Shown: piece by piece, positions 26,629 to 35,390 of the stretch | How the letters are laid out: every line of letters starts with the position of its first letter | Numbering within the stretch: the first letter of the stretch is position 1 | From: CBDHHC01 sp965263345 | GTDB lineage: Bacteria > Pseudomonadota > Alphaproteobacteria > Rhizobiales > CBDHHC01 | Length of the DNA: 64,000 nucleotides | Assembly: GCA_965263345.1 (NCBI GenBank) | Contig: CBDHHC010000024.1 | Location: 558,001 to 622,000, forward strand | Direction: 5' to 3' | Made by a program: the position numbers and the translations under genes | The notes under the pieces: generated by a model | What the model saw: only the letters and a program-made list of their open reading frames with translations | Told to the model about the DNA's origin: nothing | Database searches by the model: none

Positions 26629-29115
26629 CTATTCTGCTGCGTTTTGCATATGGGTAGATACAAAACCTGTAGCTAGTTCAGCTGGATCAAAATGATCAAC
26701 TGCAATAACCCGACTAACGAGTTCTTCAGTTTCACGTAGTAATTTTTCTTCTTCAGCTGTGATAACATCTTTCTCCACAGCTTCAGCAAACCAGTCATTA
26801 TTATGATAACGATGGATCGTTCCATTTCGAACAGCACGTTCAATTTTTCTATGTGCTGATTCAGACTTAATAGTCAGTTTTAGCGCAGCTTCCAATACGC
26901 CAATAGGATCATTAGGGTCTTCAGAAATATAAATATCTCTTGTTAAACGATCACGAATACTTCCAGGCTGCAAGAGCAATTTCACCAAAGCTTTCCCTCG
27001 CTTATCGCTTGCTGGGCGTCGACGCACACCATAAGGGAACGCAAGAGGCTTTAACAAACGCCCGACAATTTTCACTGGGAAATTATTCAAAACTCCTAAG
27101 ATAGCCTGATCAAAGCGATACAAAGCATTGTCAACACAATAATCAAGAATAATCGCATCTTCCAGCGGCTCTCCATCATCCTCATATCTCTTCAGAACAC
27201 AGGAGATAAGATAAAGTTCACTCAAAGCATCAGCAAGTCGACCAGAAATTTTCTGGCGTATTTTTAAGCTACCACCCAATATGGCAACAGTAGCATCAGC
27301 AACAAGGGCAAAAGTACGTGTAGCACGAGTAAGTTGATTGTAATGACGAGCACTCTCTTGAGCAAATGAAGGCGCATCAACAAACAAACCAATCGTTAAA
27401 TTATGGAACCAGGCACCAAAAATATTAGATAACGTATATTTCAAATGTCCTTCAAAAGCTTCTTCAAAGGCACGCAAACCACGATTCTGATCAGGATCCT
27501 TCACAGCCTGAATTTCTCTGTATAGCCAAGGGTGACTACGCAAAGCCCCCTGTGAGAACGTAATCAAAGTTCGCGTAAGAATATTTGCGCCTTCAACTGT
27601 AATTCCAACAGGAACAGCTTGATAAGCACCCTGCAGATAATTAGATGGCCCATCACAGATTGCACGCCCTCCATGAATATCCATCGCATCATTCACACTC
27701 TGGCGCATTTTCTCTGTTGATTGATATTTTAACAAGGCTGAAATAACAGATGGCTTTTCACCAGCAGAAACCATAGAAGCAGTGACGGCTCTTGCGGACT
27801 CAACCACATAGGCATTCTCAATAATTCGCGCAAGTGGTTCTTCGATACCTTCCATATTCGATATGGAAATCCCAAACTGCTTTCGAATTCTTGCATAGGC
27901 TGTTGTATGTCTCAACATGGCTTTAATACCAGCAGCACTTGAAGCAGGAAGAGATATTGAGCGTCCTGCAGAAAGACAACTCATAAGCATACGCCAACCC
28001 TGACCAACACGATCAGCCCCGCCAATAATCCAATCAAGTGGAATAAACACATCCTTGCCCCAGGTTGGACCATTCGGGAACGCAGCGCCACCAGGCGCAT
28101 GACGACGACCTATTTCTACACCAGAATGATCTGTTGGAATCATTGCGAGTGTGATACCAATATCATCACCCTTCTCAAGAAGGTTTTCCGGATCATACAA
28201 ACGGAAAGCAAGACCAAGCAATGTTGCTTTTGGCGCAAGAGTGATGTATCTTTTTTCCCAATTCAGCTTTATACCAATGATCTCTTCACCACCATATTGA
28301 CCTTTGCAAACCACACCGATATCGCGCATTGCAGCAGCATCAGAACCTGATGTCGGACCCGTTAATGCAAAACATGGGATTTCCTGACCACTGCCAAGAC
28401 GAGGTAAAAACTCTTTCTTTTGGTAATCTGTACCATATTTCTCAATCAATTCGCCTGGCCCAAGAGAATTAGGAACCATAACCACAACACAGGCATCCGG
28501 ACAACGAGACGCGATCTTGCCTAAAACCAAAGACTGTGCCTGTGCTGAAAACCCAAGTCCGCCATGCTCTTTCGATATAAGCATGCCCAAGAAGCCTTTT
28601 TCACGGATAAATGACCAGATATATTCAGGAACTTCTTGATGCTTACGTCTAATTTCCCAATCACTTAAAAGTTTACACAGATCTTCTGTTGGACCGTCAA
28701 GGAATTCTTGTTCTTCCTCAGTTAAAGAAATCGGCGAAACAGCTTTTAATTTCGTCCAGTCCGGATCTCCTGAAAAAAGTTGCGCATCCCAACCTGTAGT
28801 GCCTGCATCAAGCGCTTCTTGCTCTGTATCCGAAACTCTAGGTAAGATTTTTTTAATTCGTTTATAGATGTCTGCAATAACAGACTGACGAATACCAGAA
28901 AAACTCAAAGCAACCATAATCAATGCTGGAATCCATAACAGGATGGTGCCAATTCCAAAACTAAATGGAAAATATTCCCCACGCCAAACACCTGTTTGTA
29001 CAGCCAATGTCCCAAGAACAAAAGCAGCAGCCCACGCAAAAACAGGGACTTTGTGCATTGCCAAAACAGTAGCAACAGCTAAACAGATGAGTATAAAGAC
29101 TAGTCCAATAATCAT
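26629..29115 (-). CDS. fadE: FadE-type acyl-CoA dehydrogenase, membrane-anchored long form
   Basis: This is an FAD enzyme that introduces the first double bond in acyl-CoA. Length (828) matches E. coli FadE (814) rather than the 380-residue soluble type. Two N-terminal membrane segments (about 1-45 and 52-72) are followed by the acyl-CoA dehydrogenase core with FALTGPTSGSDAA, LNWEKRYITLAP, AYARIRKQFG and MDIHGGRAI, then the long DUF1974 C-terminal half. It is the first gene of the operon. A TTCGTTACGAA palindrome lies 145 bases upstream and may be its operator. Confidence 0.95.
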   Translation of the reverse strand: MIIGLVFILICLAVATVLAMHKVPVFAWAAAFVLGTLAVQTGVWRGEYFPFSFGIGTILLWIPALIMVALSFSGIRQSVIADIYKRIKKILPRVSDTEQEALDAGTTGWDAQLFSGDPDWTKLKAVSPISLTEEEQEFLDGPTEDLCKLLSDWEIRRKHQEVPEYIWSFIREKGFLGMLISKEHGGLGFSAQAQSLVLGKIASRCPDACVVVMVPNSLGPGELIEKYGTDYQKKEFLPRLGSGQEIPCFALTGPTSGSDAAAMRDIGVVCKGQYGGEEIIGIKLNWEKRYITLAPKATLLGLAFRLYDPENLLEKGDDIGITLAMIPTDHSGVEIGRRHAPGGAAFPNGPTWGKDVFIPLDWIIGGADRVGQGWRMLMSCLSAGRSISLPASSAAGIKAMLRHTTAYARIRKQFGISISNMEGIEEPLARIIENAYVVESARAVTASMVSAGEKPSVISALLKYQSTEKMRQSVNDAMDIHGGRAICDGPSNYLQGAYQAVPVGITVEGANILTRTLITFSQGALRSHPWLYREIQAVKDPDQNRGLRAFEEAFEGHLKYTLSNIFGAWFHNLTIGLFVDAPSFAQESARHYNQLTRATRTFALVADATVAILGGSLKIRQKISGRLADALSELYLISCVLKRYEDDGEPLEDAIILDYCVDNALYRFDQAILGVLNNFPVKIVGRLLKPLAFPYGVRRRPASDKRGKALVKLLLQPGSIRDRLTRDIYISEDPNDPIGVLEAALKLTIKSESAHRKIERAVRNGTIHRYHNNDWFAEAVEKDVITAEEEKLLRETEELVSRVIAVDHFDPAELATGFVSTHMQNAAE

Positions 29116-29435
29116 TTCCCGCAGCCTCCTAGCCGCTTATTTAAGAGAGGATAAGGGTTGTTATCTAGAACAATATACATATTATTCATTGTTTATGATC
29201 TGCCCTTAAGAGTAACAACATGCTCTTTGTAAAAAGCTGTATCTCAACTCTATGTATAATTCGTTACGAAATGTTCTTTAATGTGAAACTCAATTATATG
29301 AATTTAAGAAACTTTTAGCATTTTAGCTAGCACCTAAAAAGCAAAATAAACAAACTATTTAGTTACTTTAAAGTTCATGAGAAAAGCTTTATCATAGTTA
29401 TGAAAAATAAATTTCTATTGAAATAAGACAAAAAG
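29116..29435. other. divergent promoter region between fad operon and soxY-like gene
   Basis: This 320-base spacer lies between two divergent transcription units. It contains the perfect 11-bp palindrome TTCGTTACGAA (29260-29270) next to a TATAC-like sequence read on the minus strand. No RNA gene or ORF was seen. Confidence 0.4.
29260..29270. promoter_or_regulatory. palindrome, possible operator of the fad operon
   Basis: TTCGT-T-ACGAA is a perfect inverted repeat about 145 bases before the fadE start and adjacent to a TATAC sequence on the minus strand. Short palindromes of this size are typical for TetR-type regulators, which control fatty-acid genes in many proteobacteria. No regulator gene is adjacent, so the assignment is speculative. 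Confidence 0.3.
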
Positions 29436-29900
29436 ATGAAATCAGAGCAAAATAAGACAACAGACAGACGCTATTTTCTTAAACTTGCTTTCCTATCAAG
29501 TGTTTCCAGCACTTTGCTATACCCAATCATGAGTACAGCAAGTACAAAAACGCAAAACTGGGAAAAACAGCTAAAAAACATTATTGGCGATAAGAAACCT
29601 GTAGAAGGCAGGATTTCAATCAAAGTTCCAGAAACGATTTCTCATCAAAATGCTATTCCTGTAAGAATTTCTGTTTCAAGCCCCATGACACAATATGATT
29701 ATATTGAACAGATCATTTTGATCGCAAAAACAAATAAAAATCCTCTGATTGGCAAGTTTTTCCTTAACCCAGCAAATGGGAAAGCAGAAATTTCGACGTT
29801 TCTCAAATTACCTCAAAGCCGGCAGATCATTGCCATAGCAAAATCCAACAAGAATGACATCTATATTGGACGTCAAAGTCTCAATATATCAATACCTTAA
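29436..29900 (+). CDS. SoxY-like protein lacking the C-terminal cysteine arm
   Basis: A twin-arginine-type signal (RRYFLKLAFLSS, about 11-22) directs export. The mature part follows the SoxY immunoglobulin-like domain: PVEGRISIKVPETI, AIPVRISVSSPM, a YDYIEQIILIAKTNKNPLIGKFFLNP run and IIAIAKSN near the end. Genuine SoxY ends in GGCGG, whose cysteine carries the thiosulfate-derived sulfur. Here the chain stops at LNISIP, just before that motif, and no cysteine remains in the mature protein. It can therefore not act as a normal sulfur carrier. It is followed by SoxZ-like and CDGSH genes. Confidence 0.75.
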   Translation: MKSEQNKTTDRRYFLKLAFLSSVSSTLLYPIMSTASTKTQNWEKQLKNIIGDKKPVEGRISIKVPETISHQNAIPVRISVSSPMTQYDYIEQIILIAKTNKNPLIGKFFLNPANGKAEISTFLKLPQSRQIIAIAKSNKNDIYIGRQSLNISIP

Positions 29901-29915
29901 AGCTTGGTAACAATC

Positions 29916-30239
29916 ATGACAGAAGCCTTAGTATATATTCCTGAAAAAGCAAAAATTGGGGAACTGATCGAGATACAATCCTTGATTGCCCATCCAATAC
30001 AAATCATGACACAATCAGAAAAAATAAATTTGGAGAAGAAACAAAACTTCATTGAAAGACTGACAGTAAAGTTCAACAAAAATCAGATTTTTGCAGCAGA
30101 GTTCACATCTAAACTATCAGCAAACCCCTATATCTCTTTTTTCTTTAAAGCGACTGAAACTGGTACATTACTCTTTACTTGGTATGAAACCAGTGGCAGA
30201 AAGTGGGCAATAGAAAAAAAATTGCAAGTTGTGAAATAA
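29916..30239 (+). CDS. SoxZ-like protein
   Basis: The protein has about 107 residues with the SoxZ pattern: a start with VYIPEKAKIGELIEIQSLIAHP-type strands, a middle with FNKNQIFAAEFTSKLSANPYISFFFKA, and TGTLLFTWYE before the end. SoxZ forms the heterodimer with SoxY. It lacks a signal peptide, as usual, and would travel with SoxY through the Tat system. The ATG at 29916 is chosen over a TTG at 29904. No soxA, soxB, soxX or soxC is in the window. Confidence 0.78.
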   Translation: MTEALVYIPEKAKIGELIEIQSLIAHPIQIMTQSEKINLEKKQNFIERLTVKFNKNQIFAAEFTSKLSANPYISFFFKATETGTLLFTWYETSGRKWAIEKKLQVVK

Positions 30240-30256
30240 TTCAAGAGGCTAACATA

Positions 30257-30499
30257 ATGTCAGATGAACCAATTGTAGCTCAGGCAAATCCTTATATTGT
30301 TGAAGTTGAAGAAGGCAAGCGGTATTCATGGTGTCGCTGTGGTCGTAGCAACAATCAGCCTTTTTGCGATGGAGAACATAAAGGCACTGATATCCAACCA
30401 CTTCTGTTTACCGCAGAGAAATCAGAAACCGTTTATCTATGTGGTTGCAAACAAACCGAAGACGAACCATTTTGTGACGGCTCACATAATCTAATTTAA
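30257..30499 (+). CDS. double CDGSH iron-sulfur domain protein
   Basis: This 80-residue protein carries two CDGSH motifs: CRCGRSNNQPFCDGEH and CGCKQTEDEPFCDGSH. Each has the C-x-C ... C-D-G-x-H ligand set that binds a redox-active [2Fe-2S] cluster with one histidine. AAGAGG lies 9 bases upstream of the ATG. It follows the SoxZ-like gene by 17 bases and is likely co-transcribed with soxYZ. The biological role is open; electron transfer or cluster handling is the family expectation. Confidence 0.9.
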   Translation: MSDEPIVAQANPYIVEVEEGKRYSWCRCGRSNNQPFCDGEHKGTDIQPLLFTAEKSETVYLCGCKQTEDEPFCDGSHNLI

Positions 30500-30515
30500 A
30501 CTATAACCAGAAAAA

Positions 30516-31223
30516 TTAGATTTTAACAGGCATCCCCTCATTCAACTTGCCATCTTCCAAACGTAACACACGGTCCATCCTCATCGCCAACTCATAATTG
30601 TGAGTTGCGATGATTGCTGCAAGACCAGTTGCTTCAACGATTTTCAAAAGTTGGTTGAAAACGCGTTCTGCAGTTGTCGGATCTAGATTACCTGTTGGCT
30701 CGTCAGCAAGCAAAATTCTTGGTCTGTTTACAATCGCCCTAGCGATAGCTACACGTTGCTGCTCACCACCTGAAAGCTCAGCTGGACGATGTTCCATACG
30801 TCCATCCAGCCCCAAAGCAGACAACAGCTCACCAGACTGGCTTTCAGCCTTTGGTGAAGGTGTACCCGTAATAAGCTGAGGAATTGTTACATTCTCAATT
30901 GCAGAGAATTCAGGTAACAATTGATGAAACTGATACACAAAGCCAATTTCTTTGCGCCTTATTCGAGTTCTCTCTTCATCATTAAGATCATTACACACCA
31001 TCCCATCAAGGATAATTGTACCTGATCCAGGCTTTTCCAAAAGACCAATCAAATGAAGTAATGAGGACTTACCAGACCCTGAAGGACCAACAAGCGCAAC
31101 CGTTTCGCCAGAATAGAAGTCAGCAGATGCCCCTTGTAAAACATTCACAAAGCGAGACCCTTGCTGATAGCTTTTTTCTACATTGCGAAGACTAAGAATA
31201 GGATTATTATTTTTTTCGTACAC
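30516..31223 (-). CDS. lolD: lipoprotein-releasing system ATP-binding protein
   Basis: LolD is the ATPase of the LolCDE-type complex that extracts outer-membrane lipoproteins from the inner membrane. Walker A GPSGSGKSS (about residue 43), signature LSGGEQQRVAIARA and Walker B ILLADEPTGNLD are all visible. Length (235) is typical. The start is GTG 31223, 5 bases after the lolC stop, so translation is probably coupled. The order proS-lolC-lolD is a widespread alphaproteobacterial arrangement. Confidence 0.94.
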   Translation of the reverse strand: MYEKNNNPILSLRNVEKSYQQGSRFVNVLQGASADFYSGETVALVGPSGSGKSSLLHLIGLLEKPGSGTIILDGMVCNDLNDEERTRIRRKEIGFVYQFHQLLPEFSAIENVTIPQLITGTPSPKAESQSGELLSALGLDGRMEHRPAELSGGEQQRVAIARAIVNRPRILLADEPTGNLDPTTAERVFNQLLKIVEATGLAAIIATHNYELAMRMDRVLRLEDGKLNEGMPVKI

Positions 31224-31228
31224 GTTAT

Positions 31229-32497
31229 CTACTCATAGCGTAAAGCTTCAACTGGATCCATCTGGGCTGCTCTCCAGGATGGATATAGTGTTGCAAGAAT
31301 TGATAAAAACAGTGACAATACAACGATCACAGAAGTTTCTACAGAATCCATTTCAGCAGGCATTTTGCATAAATAATATATCGTTGGATCGACCACACAA
31401 CTCCCTGTAAAATTACTGATAAAGGTCTGAATTGCATCAATATTCAAACAAACCGCAACACCAATAATTAATCCAGCAATAGTTCCAACAATACCAATAC
31501 TTGCCCCTGTTATAAGGAAGACACGCATAATAGCCCCTCGCGTTGCACCCATCGTACGCAGCACTGCGATATCACGCCCCTTATCTTTCACCAACATGAT
31601 AATACCGGATATAATATTAAACGCTGCAACGATCAGGATAATAACCAGGATCAGGAACATTACATTACGTTCAACTTGAAGCGCACCAAAAAAGGCATTA
31701 TTCCGCTGTCTCCAATCAACCAGAAAGATCTCATCTCCACCAACACGGGCAATATCAAGCAAATTGCTATCAACATCCTCTGGGTCTTTCACCATAACCT
31801 CAAGCACATCAACACGCTTAGGTTTAGAAAAAAACTTCTGAGCCGTATTCAATGGCATAAAGACAATCAAACGGTCATATTCAGACATACCGATTTCAAA
31901 AATAGCGGAAACAGGGAAACTTTGGCGTCTCGGCGCAAAACCAAAAGGCGTTGATGCACCGCGAGGAGTTATAAGCGTCACCTTATCTCCAACACGAACA
32001 TTCAGATCATTGGCCATTCTTGTTCCAATAATAATTGAGGGTTTATTATCAAACCCTTTAATATCACCAAATTTGATATTTTTTGAAACTTTGGTCAAGT
32101 TCGCAAGCTGGGCCTCAGAAACCCCTCGGATTTGTGCACCCGTTGCATTCGCTCGCGTGGAAACCATCGCTTGCCCCTCAATAAGAGGAATAACGGCCTC
32201 AACATCACGAACTTTGCGCAATTTTTTTGCGACTTCTTCATAATCTGTGAATGGCCCACCAGTTTTATGAACAATTACATGTCCATTAAGGCCTAAAACT
32301 TTATCCAGCAGTTCATTATGAAAGCCGTTCATAACCCCCATAACAATGATCAGGGTCGCAACCCCAAGCATAATGCCAAGAAATGAAAAAACTGCGATAA
32401 CTGATATAAAGCCCTCTTTCCTGCGTGCCCTTAAATAACGAAAAGCAAGCATTCTTTCGAATCGTGAAAAAGGAAAAGTGTCTGATTTTGTTGCCAT
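31229..32497 (-). CDS. lolC: lipoprotein-releasing system permease (LolC/LolE family)
   Basis: The N-terminal cytoplasmic stretch FERMLAFRYLRARRKEGFISVIA is followed by TM1 (about 25-50), a periplasmic MacB-like domain (50-270) and three TM helices (about 280-305, 330-360, 390-410) in the FtsX fold. The terminal SWRAAQMDPVEALRYE is a family signature. In alphaproteobacteria one LolC/E protein usually serves as a homodimer; no second copy is seen here. The gene lies 71 bases after proS and directly before lolD. Confidence 0.93.
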   Translation of the reverse strand: MATKSDTFPFSRFERMLAFRYLRARRKEGFISVIAVFSFLGIMLGVATLIIVMGVMNGFHNELLDKVLGLNGHVIVHKTGGPFTDYEEVAKKLRKVRDVEAVIPLIEGQAMVSTRANATGAQIRGVSEAQLANLTKVSKNIKFGDIKGFDNKPSIIIGTRMANDLNVRVGDKVTLITPRGASTPFGFAPRRQSFPVSAIFEIGMSEYDRLIVFMPLNTAQKFFSKPKRVDVLEVMVKDPEDVDSNLLDIARVGGDEIFLVDWRQRNNAFFGALQVERNVMFLILVIILIVAAFNIISGIIMLVKDKGRDIAVLRTMGATRGAIMRVFLITGASIGIVGTIAGLIIGVAVCLNIDAIQTFISNFTGSCVVDPTIYYLCKMPAEMDSVETSVIVVLSLFLSILATLYPSWRAAQMDPVEALRYE

Positions 32498-32568
32498 ATT
32501 ATTAAACTTATAACTTTATTATATGTTAGCTATACACAAATTAGTCCCTGATTTAAAGAGTTCAGATG

Positions 32569-33891
32569 CTAATTGCCAGTTAAGAAGTTCATATATTCAT
32601 CTAGTGACAATGTTTTCCTCTCACCTGACTCCCTCATCTTAATCTCAATTTGGCCTTCTTTAAGGCCTCTTGGACCAATAATCAATTGTTTCGGAATACC
32701 AATAAGATCCATAGTTGCAAACTTAGCGCCTGCACGCTCATTACGATCATCATATATCACATCTAGGCCAGCATTTTTGAGCTTTAAATAGGCGTCCTCA
32801 CAAGCCTTATCAGTCGCATCATCACCTGATTTCAAATTAATTACAGCAACATCATAGGGAGCAACACTCTCTGGCCAGATAATACCATCATCATCATGGC
32901 TGGCTTCAATAATAGCCGCCACCAGACGTGAAACACCAATACCATAAGATCCGCTTTGTAAAACAATACGTTCGCCTTCTGGCCCTTGTACAAAACATTT
33001 CATCGGATCGGAATATTTTGTCCCAAAAAAGAAGATATGACCAACCTCAATACCGCGCGTAGACACGCGTTTATCTTCAGGAACTTCCTTCTCAAAAAGC
33101 TCTTTATCATGCATTTCAATCGTCGCAGCGTATTTTTGCGTCCATTGATCAATAACAGACTGAAGATCCTCATCATAATCAATATCTTCATCAGGAGCAG
33201 GTAGATCAATCAAATCACTGTCACAAAAGACTTCACTCTCTCCAGTATCTGCCAAAATAATAAATTCATGGCTCAAATCACCGCCAATTGGCCCGGTTTC
33301 AGCTGCCATAGGAATAGCTTTTACACCGAGGCGCTGGAACGTTCGTAAATAAGCAACAAACATCTTATTATAAGAATGTACCGCATCTTCTTCAGTTAAA
33401 TCAAAAGAATACGCATCCTTCATCAAAAATTCACGCCCTCGCATGACCCCAAAACGCGGACGGATCTCATCACGGAATTTCCATTGAATATGAAACAGAT
33501 TACGTGGCAGATCTTTATAAGAAGCGACACCAGCACGGAAAATCTCATTAATCATTTCCTCATTGGTTGGCCCATAAAGCATATCCCGGTCATGACGGTC
33601 CGTAATCCGAAGCATTTCCTTGCCATAATCATCATAACGACCGCTCTCACGCCATAAATCAGCAGACTGTATCGTAGGCATCAAAAGCTCAATTGCCCCA
33701 GCCCGAACTTGCTCTTCACGAACAATTTGCTCAATTTTCTTCAGAACCTGAAAACCTAGAGGAAGCCATGAATAAATCCCGGCACTATTTTGGCGGATCA
33801 TCCCTGCTCTAAGCATCAATTGATGAGAAATAATTTCTGCTTCTTTTGGGTTATCACGTAATATTGGTAAAAAATAATTGCTCAGCCGCAT
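32569..33891 (-). CDS. proS: prolyl-tRNA synthetase, short alphaproteobacterial/mitochondrial-type form
   Basis: This class II aminoacyl-tRNA synthetase loads tRNA-Pro. At about 440 residues it lacks the editing insertion and belongs to the short type. The motifs are visible: LPLGFQVLKKIE (motif 1), FHIQWKFRDEIRPRFGVMRGREFLMKDAYSF read as motif 2 parts, and SYGIGVSRLVAAIIE (motif 3). The anticodon-binding domain is the last 100 residues. ATG 33891 (MRLSNYFLP) matches the family start; the frame is open 7 codons further. Confidence 0.95.
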   Translation of the reverse strand: MRLSNYFLPILRDNPKEAEIISHQLMLRAGMIRQNSAGIYSWLPLGFQVLKKIEQIVREEQVRAGAIELLMPTIQSADLWRESGRYDDYGKEMLRITDRHDRDMLYGPTNEEMINEIFRAGVASYKDLPRNLFHIQWKFRDEIRPRFGVMRGREFLMKDAYSFDLTEEDAVHSYNKMFVAYLRTFQRLGVKAIPMAAETGPIGGDLSHEFIILADTGESEVFCDSDLIDLPAPDEDIDYDEDLQSVIDQWTQKYAATIEMHDKELFEKEVPEDKRVSTRGIEVGHIFFFGTKYSDPMKCFVQGPEGERIVLQSGSYGIGVSRLVAAIIEASHDDDGIIWPESVAPYDVAVINLKSGDDATDKACEDAYLKLKNAGLDVIYDDRNERAGAKFATMDLIGIPKQLIIGPRGLKEGQIEIKMRESGERKTLSLDEYMNFLTGN

Positions 33892-34284
33892 GATATATCT
33901 CACTTCAAGCATGTCATTTAAGCATAAACCAAACCCGCATATGCTTAATTTATAGAGGACCTTAACATGGGGCTATAGCTATTTATTGTATAGAACGCAA
34001 TCCCTTCTAAGACAGACATGGAGGAATTCTTCCAAATTAACCTCCAAATTCACACAATTAGAGATAAATTTTAAGTAAGAATTATGAAAAAGAGTGACAA
34101 ACAGATTTTTATTATATATGGTGCCCATCACTAAAGTTAATTAAATATGAACAACATAAAAATATTTGTTAATATATTACTTTAGATCACGACCAAGTCT
34201 TGGGAGGATGAAGGTCCTAAATAAGAACAATCAATAAATATATCTAGATAACTTCAAGAATATTCAGGTTTAGATACAATTCCC
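33892..34284. other. intergenic gap upstream of proS
   Basis: About 390 bases without a gene on either strand. The proS promoter should lie here on the minus strand. At its right end a plus-strand intrinsic terminator (34285-34313) points to an unrecognised short plus-strand transcript in this gap; no promoter for it could be fixed. Confidence 0.35.
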
Positions 34285-34313
34285 GCAAGATCTCACGATC
34301 TTGCTTTTTTTTT
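34285..34313 (+). terminator. perfect intrinsic terminator on the plus strand
   Basis: GCAAGATC (34285-34292) and GATCTTGC (34297-34304) pair perfectly around a TCAC loop, and nine T residues follow (34305-34313). It overlaps the last codons of the minus-strand methyltransferase gene. No plus-strand gene ends here, so it may close a small RNA starting in the proS upstream gap or be a by-product of the Lys-Lys-Lys-Ala-Arg codons. Confidence 0.5.
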
Positions 34314-34940
34314 GCAAATATAAACAGTTTCACGCGCTGGACAAATCCCCTTTATTCCCCCAGAAATGTCTTCACTGGCCACGGGCTCAAGATCATAATA
34401 GGATTGATAAAGCTGATGAATTTCTGTTTCATTAACTGAAAATGGCGGTCCATCCATCAATGTCTGCTCATACTCAATACTGATCAACAATTGAGGCGCA
34501 ACATCAGTGAGATCACACAATAATTTAGAATACCGCAGTCTCATATCTTCAGGCAGCGCGATCAAAGCAGCCCTGTCATAAATGGCATGAATTGGACCAA
34601 TTATCTCTGTATTTAAATCAAAAATATCACCAACAAAAATATCTATTTCTTTGGCTTTATACTGTAAGAAGGGCCCAACCTTTGAAATTTCAGGCTCAAG
34701 CTTTAAGTCAGCAAACAAATCTTGAATAGCTAATGCACTTAATTCCACACCAACAACAGAAAACCCTTGTTCAAGCAACCAGACAATATCGTGTGTCTTG
34801 CCACATAAAGGCAATAACACGCGCTTGCCAATATCAACTGAAAGCCTGCCAAAATAAGTCACCAAAAACGGGTTAAATTCACTTTGATGAAACCCAATTT
34901 TATTTTCTTGCCATCTTTGATGCCAAAAATCTTTTTCCAT
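34293..34940 (-). CDS. tpm: thiopurine S-methyltransferase family protein
   Basis: This 215-residue SAM-dependent methyltransferase of the TPMT fold has the family opening FWHQRWQENKIGFHQ, then VLLPLCGKTHDIVWLLEQG (SAM-binding) and VVGVELSALAI. An IYDRAALIALPEDMR motif follows near residue 125, as in bacterial Tpm enzymes that methylate thiols, selenium or tellurium compounds. The natural substrate cannot be read. It is a monocistronic gene. Confidence 0.93.
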   Translation of the reverse strand: MEKDFWHQRWQENKIGFHQSEFNPFLVTYFGRLSVDIGKRVLLPLCGKTHDIVWLLEQGFSVVGVELSALAIQDLFADLKLEPEISKVGPFLQYKAKEIDIFVGDIFDLNTEIIGPIHAIYDRAALIALPEDMRLRYSKLLCDLTDVAPQLLISIEYEQTLMDGPPFSVNETEIHQLYQSYYDLEPVASEDISGGIKGICPARETVYICKKKARS

Positions 34941-35038
34941 GATGCACCAGCCAAACGCCTGAGAATCTGAGGTTTCATTTTACAGAAACGAAGGAGAAAA
35001 ACGAATTGGAAATTTTACAAGAAAGAAGAAAAGAAAAA

Positions 35039-35067
35039 GGGATGGCATATTTATGTCATGCCATCCC
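35039..35067 (-). terminator. intrinsic terminator reading on the minus strand
   Basis: GGGATGGCAT (35039-35048) and ATGCCATCCC (35058-35067) form a perfect 10-bp stem with a 9-base loop. Read on the minus strand it is followed by CTTTTTCTTTTCTTCTTTC, a T-rich tail. It lies 20 bases after the stop of the 33-codon frame at 35088-35189 and so supports a minus-strand transcript there. Confidence 0.65.
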
Positions 35068-35087
35068 TAAAATGCCGGATATACACG

Positions 35088-35189
35088 TTACGCAATTACA
35101 AAGACAACGCAGATAAGAAGTGTCAGACCCACTTCCGTCAAACGTTCGCGATATCGGCGATATACGCGCTTCAACATACTCAAACTCAT
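35088..35189 (-). CDS. possible 33-residue single-span membrane protein
   Basis: The short frame encodes a basic N-terminal helix (MLKRVYRRYRERLTE) followed by a hydrophobic tail (VGLTLLICVVFVIA) that would span or insert in a membrane, positive end inside. A strong terminator follows 20 bases after the stop, and another terminator-like hairpin lies just upstream. The ribosome site is poor (AAAGAG too close to the first ATG). It may be a real microprotein or the coding-like part of a small RNA. Confidence 0.35.
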   Translation of the reverse strand: MSLSMLKRVYRRYRERLTEVGLTLLICVVFVIA

Positions 35190-35200
35190 ACTCTTTACAA

Positions 35201-35260
35201 GAAAAACAAAAAAGCATTTCCCAACACGAATACGCAAAACCATTACTTGATGGGAAATGC
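35201..35260 (-). terminator. hairpin with T tail, possible sRNA end or attenuator
   Basis: On the minus strand GCATTTCCCA (complement of 35251-35260) pairs with TGGGAAATGC (complement of 35214-35223) in a perfect 10-bp stem around a 27-base loop, directly followed by TTTTTTGTTTTT (35213 to 35202). It sits just upstream of the 33-codon frame. It may end a separate small RNA or work as an attenuator of that frame. No promoter was identified. Confidence 0.45.
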
Positions 35261-35390
35261 CTTCAGATGGCTGACTAAGTACAAACAACCACAAAACTCT
35301 GTTACAGTTCTTGTTTACCACAAACTAGTTAACGATTGGAAAACAAGAAGAATTTTTATTCATAAAAAATCACTTTTTCGTATCATACCC

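Noticed and set aside
29436..30239. Thiosulfate oxidation (Sox) pathway
   Set aside because: SoxY lacks its GGCGG cysteine arm and no soxA, B, X, C or D is present.
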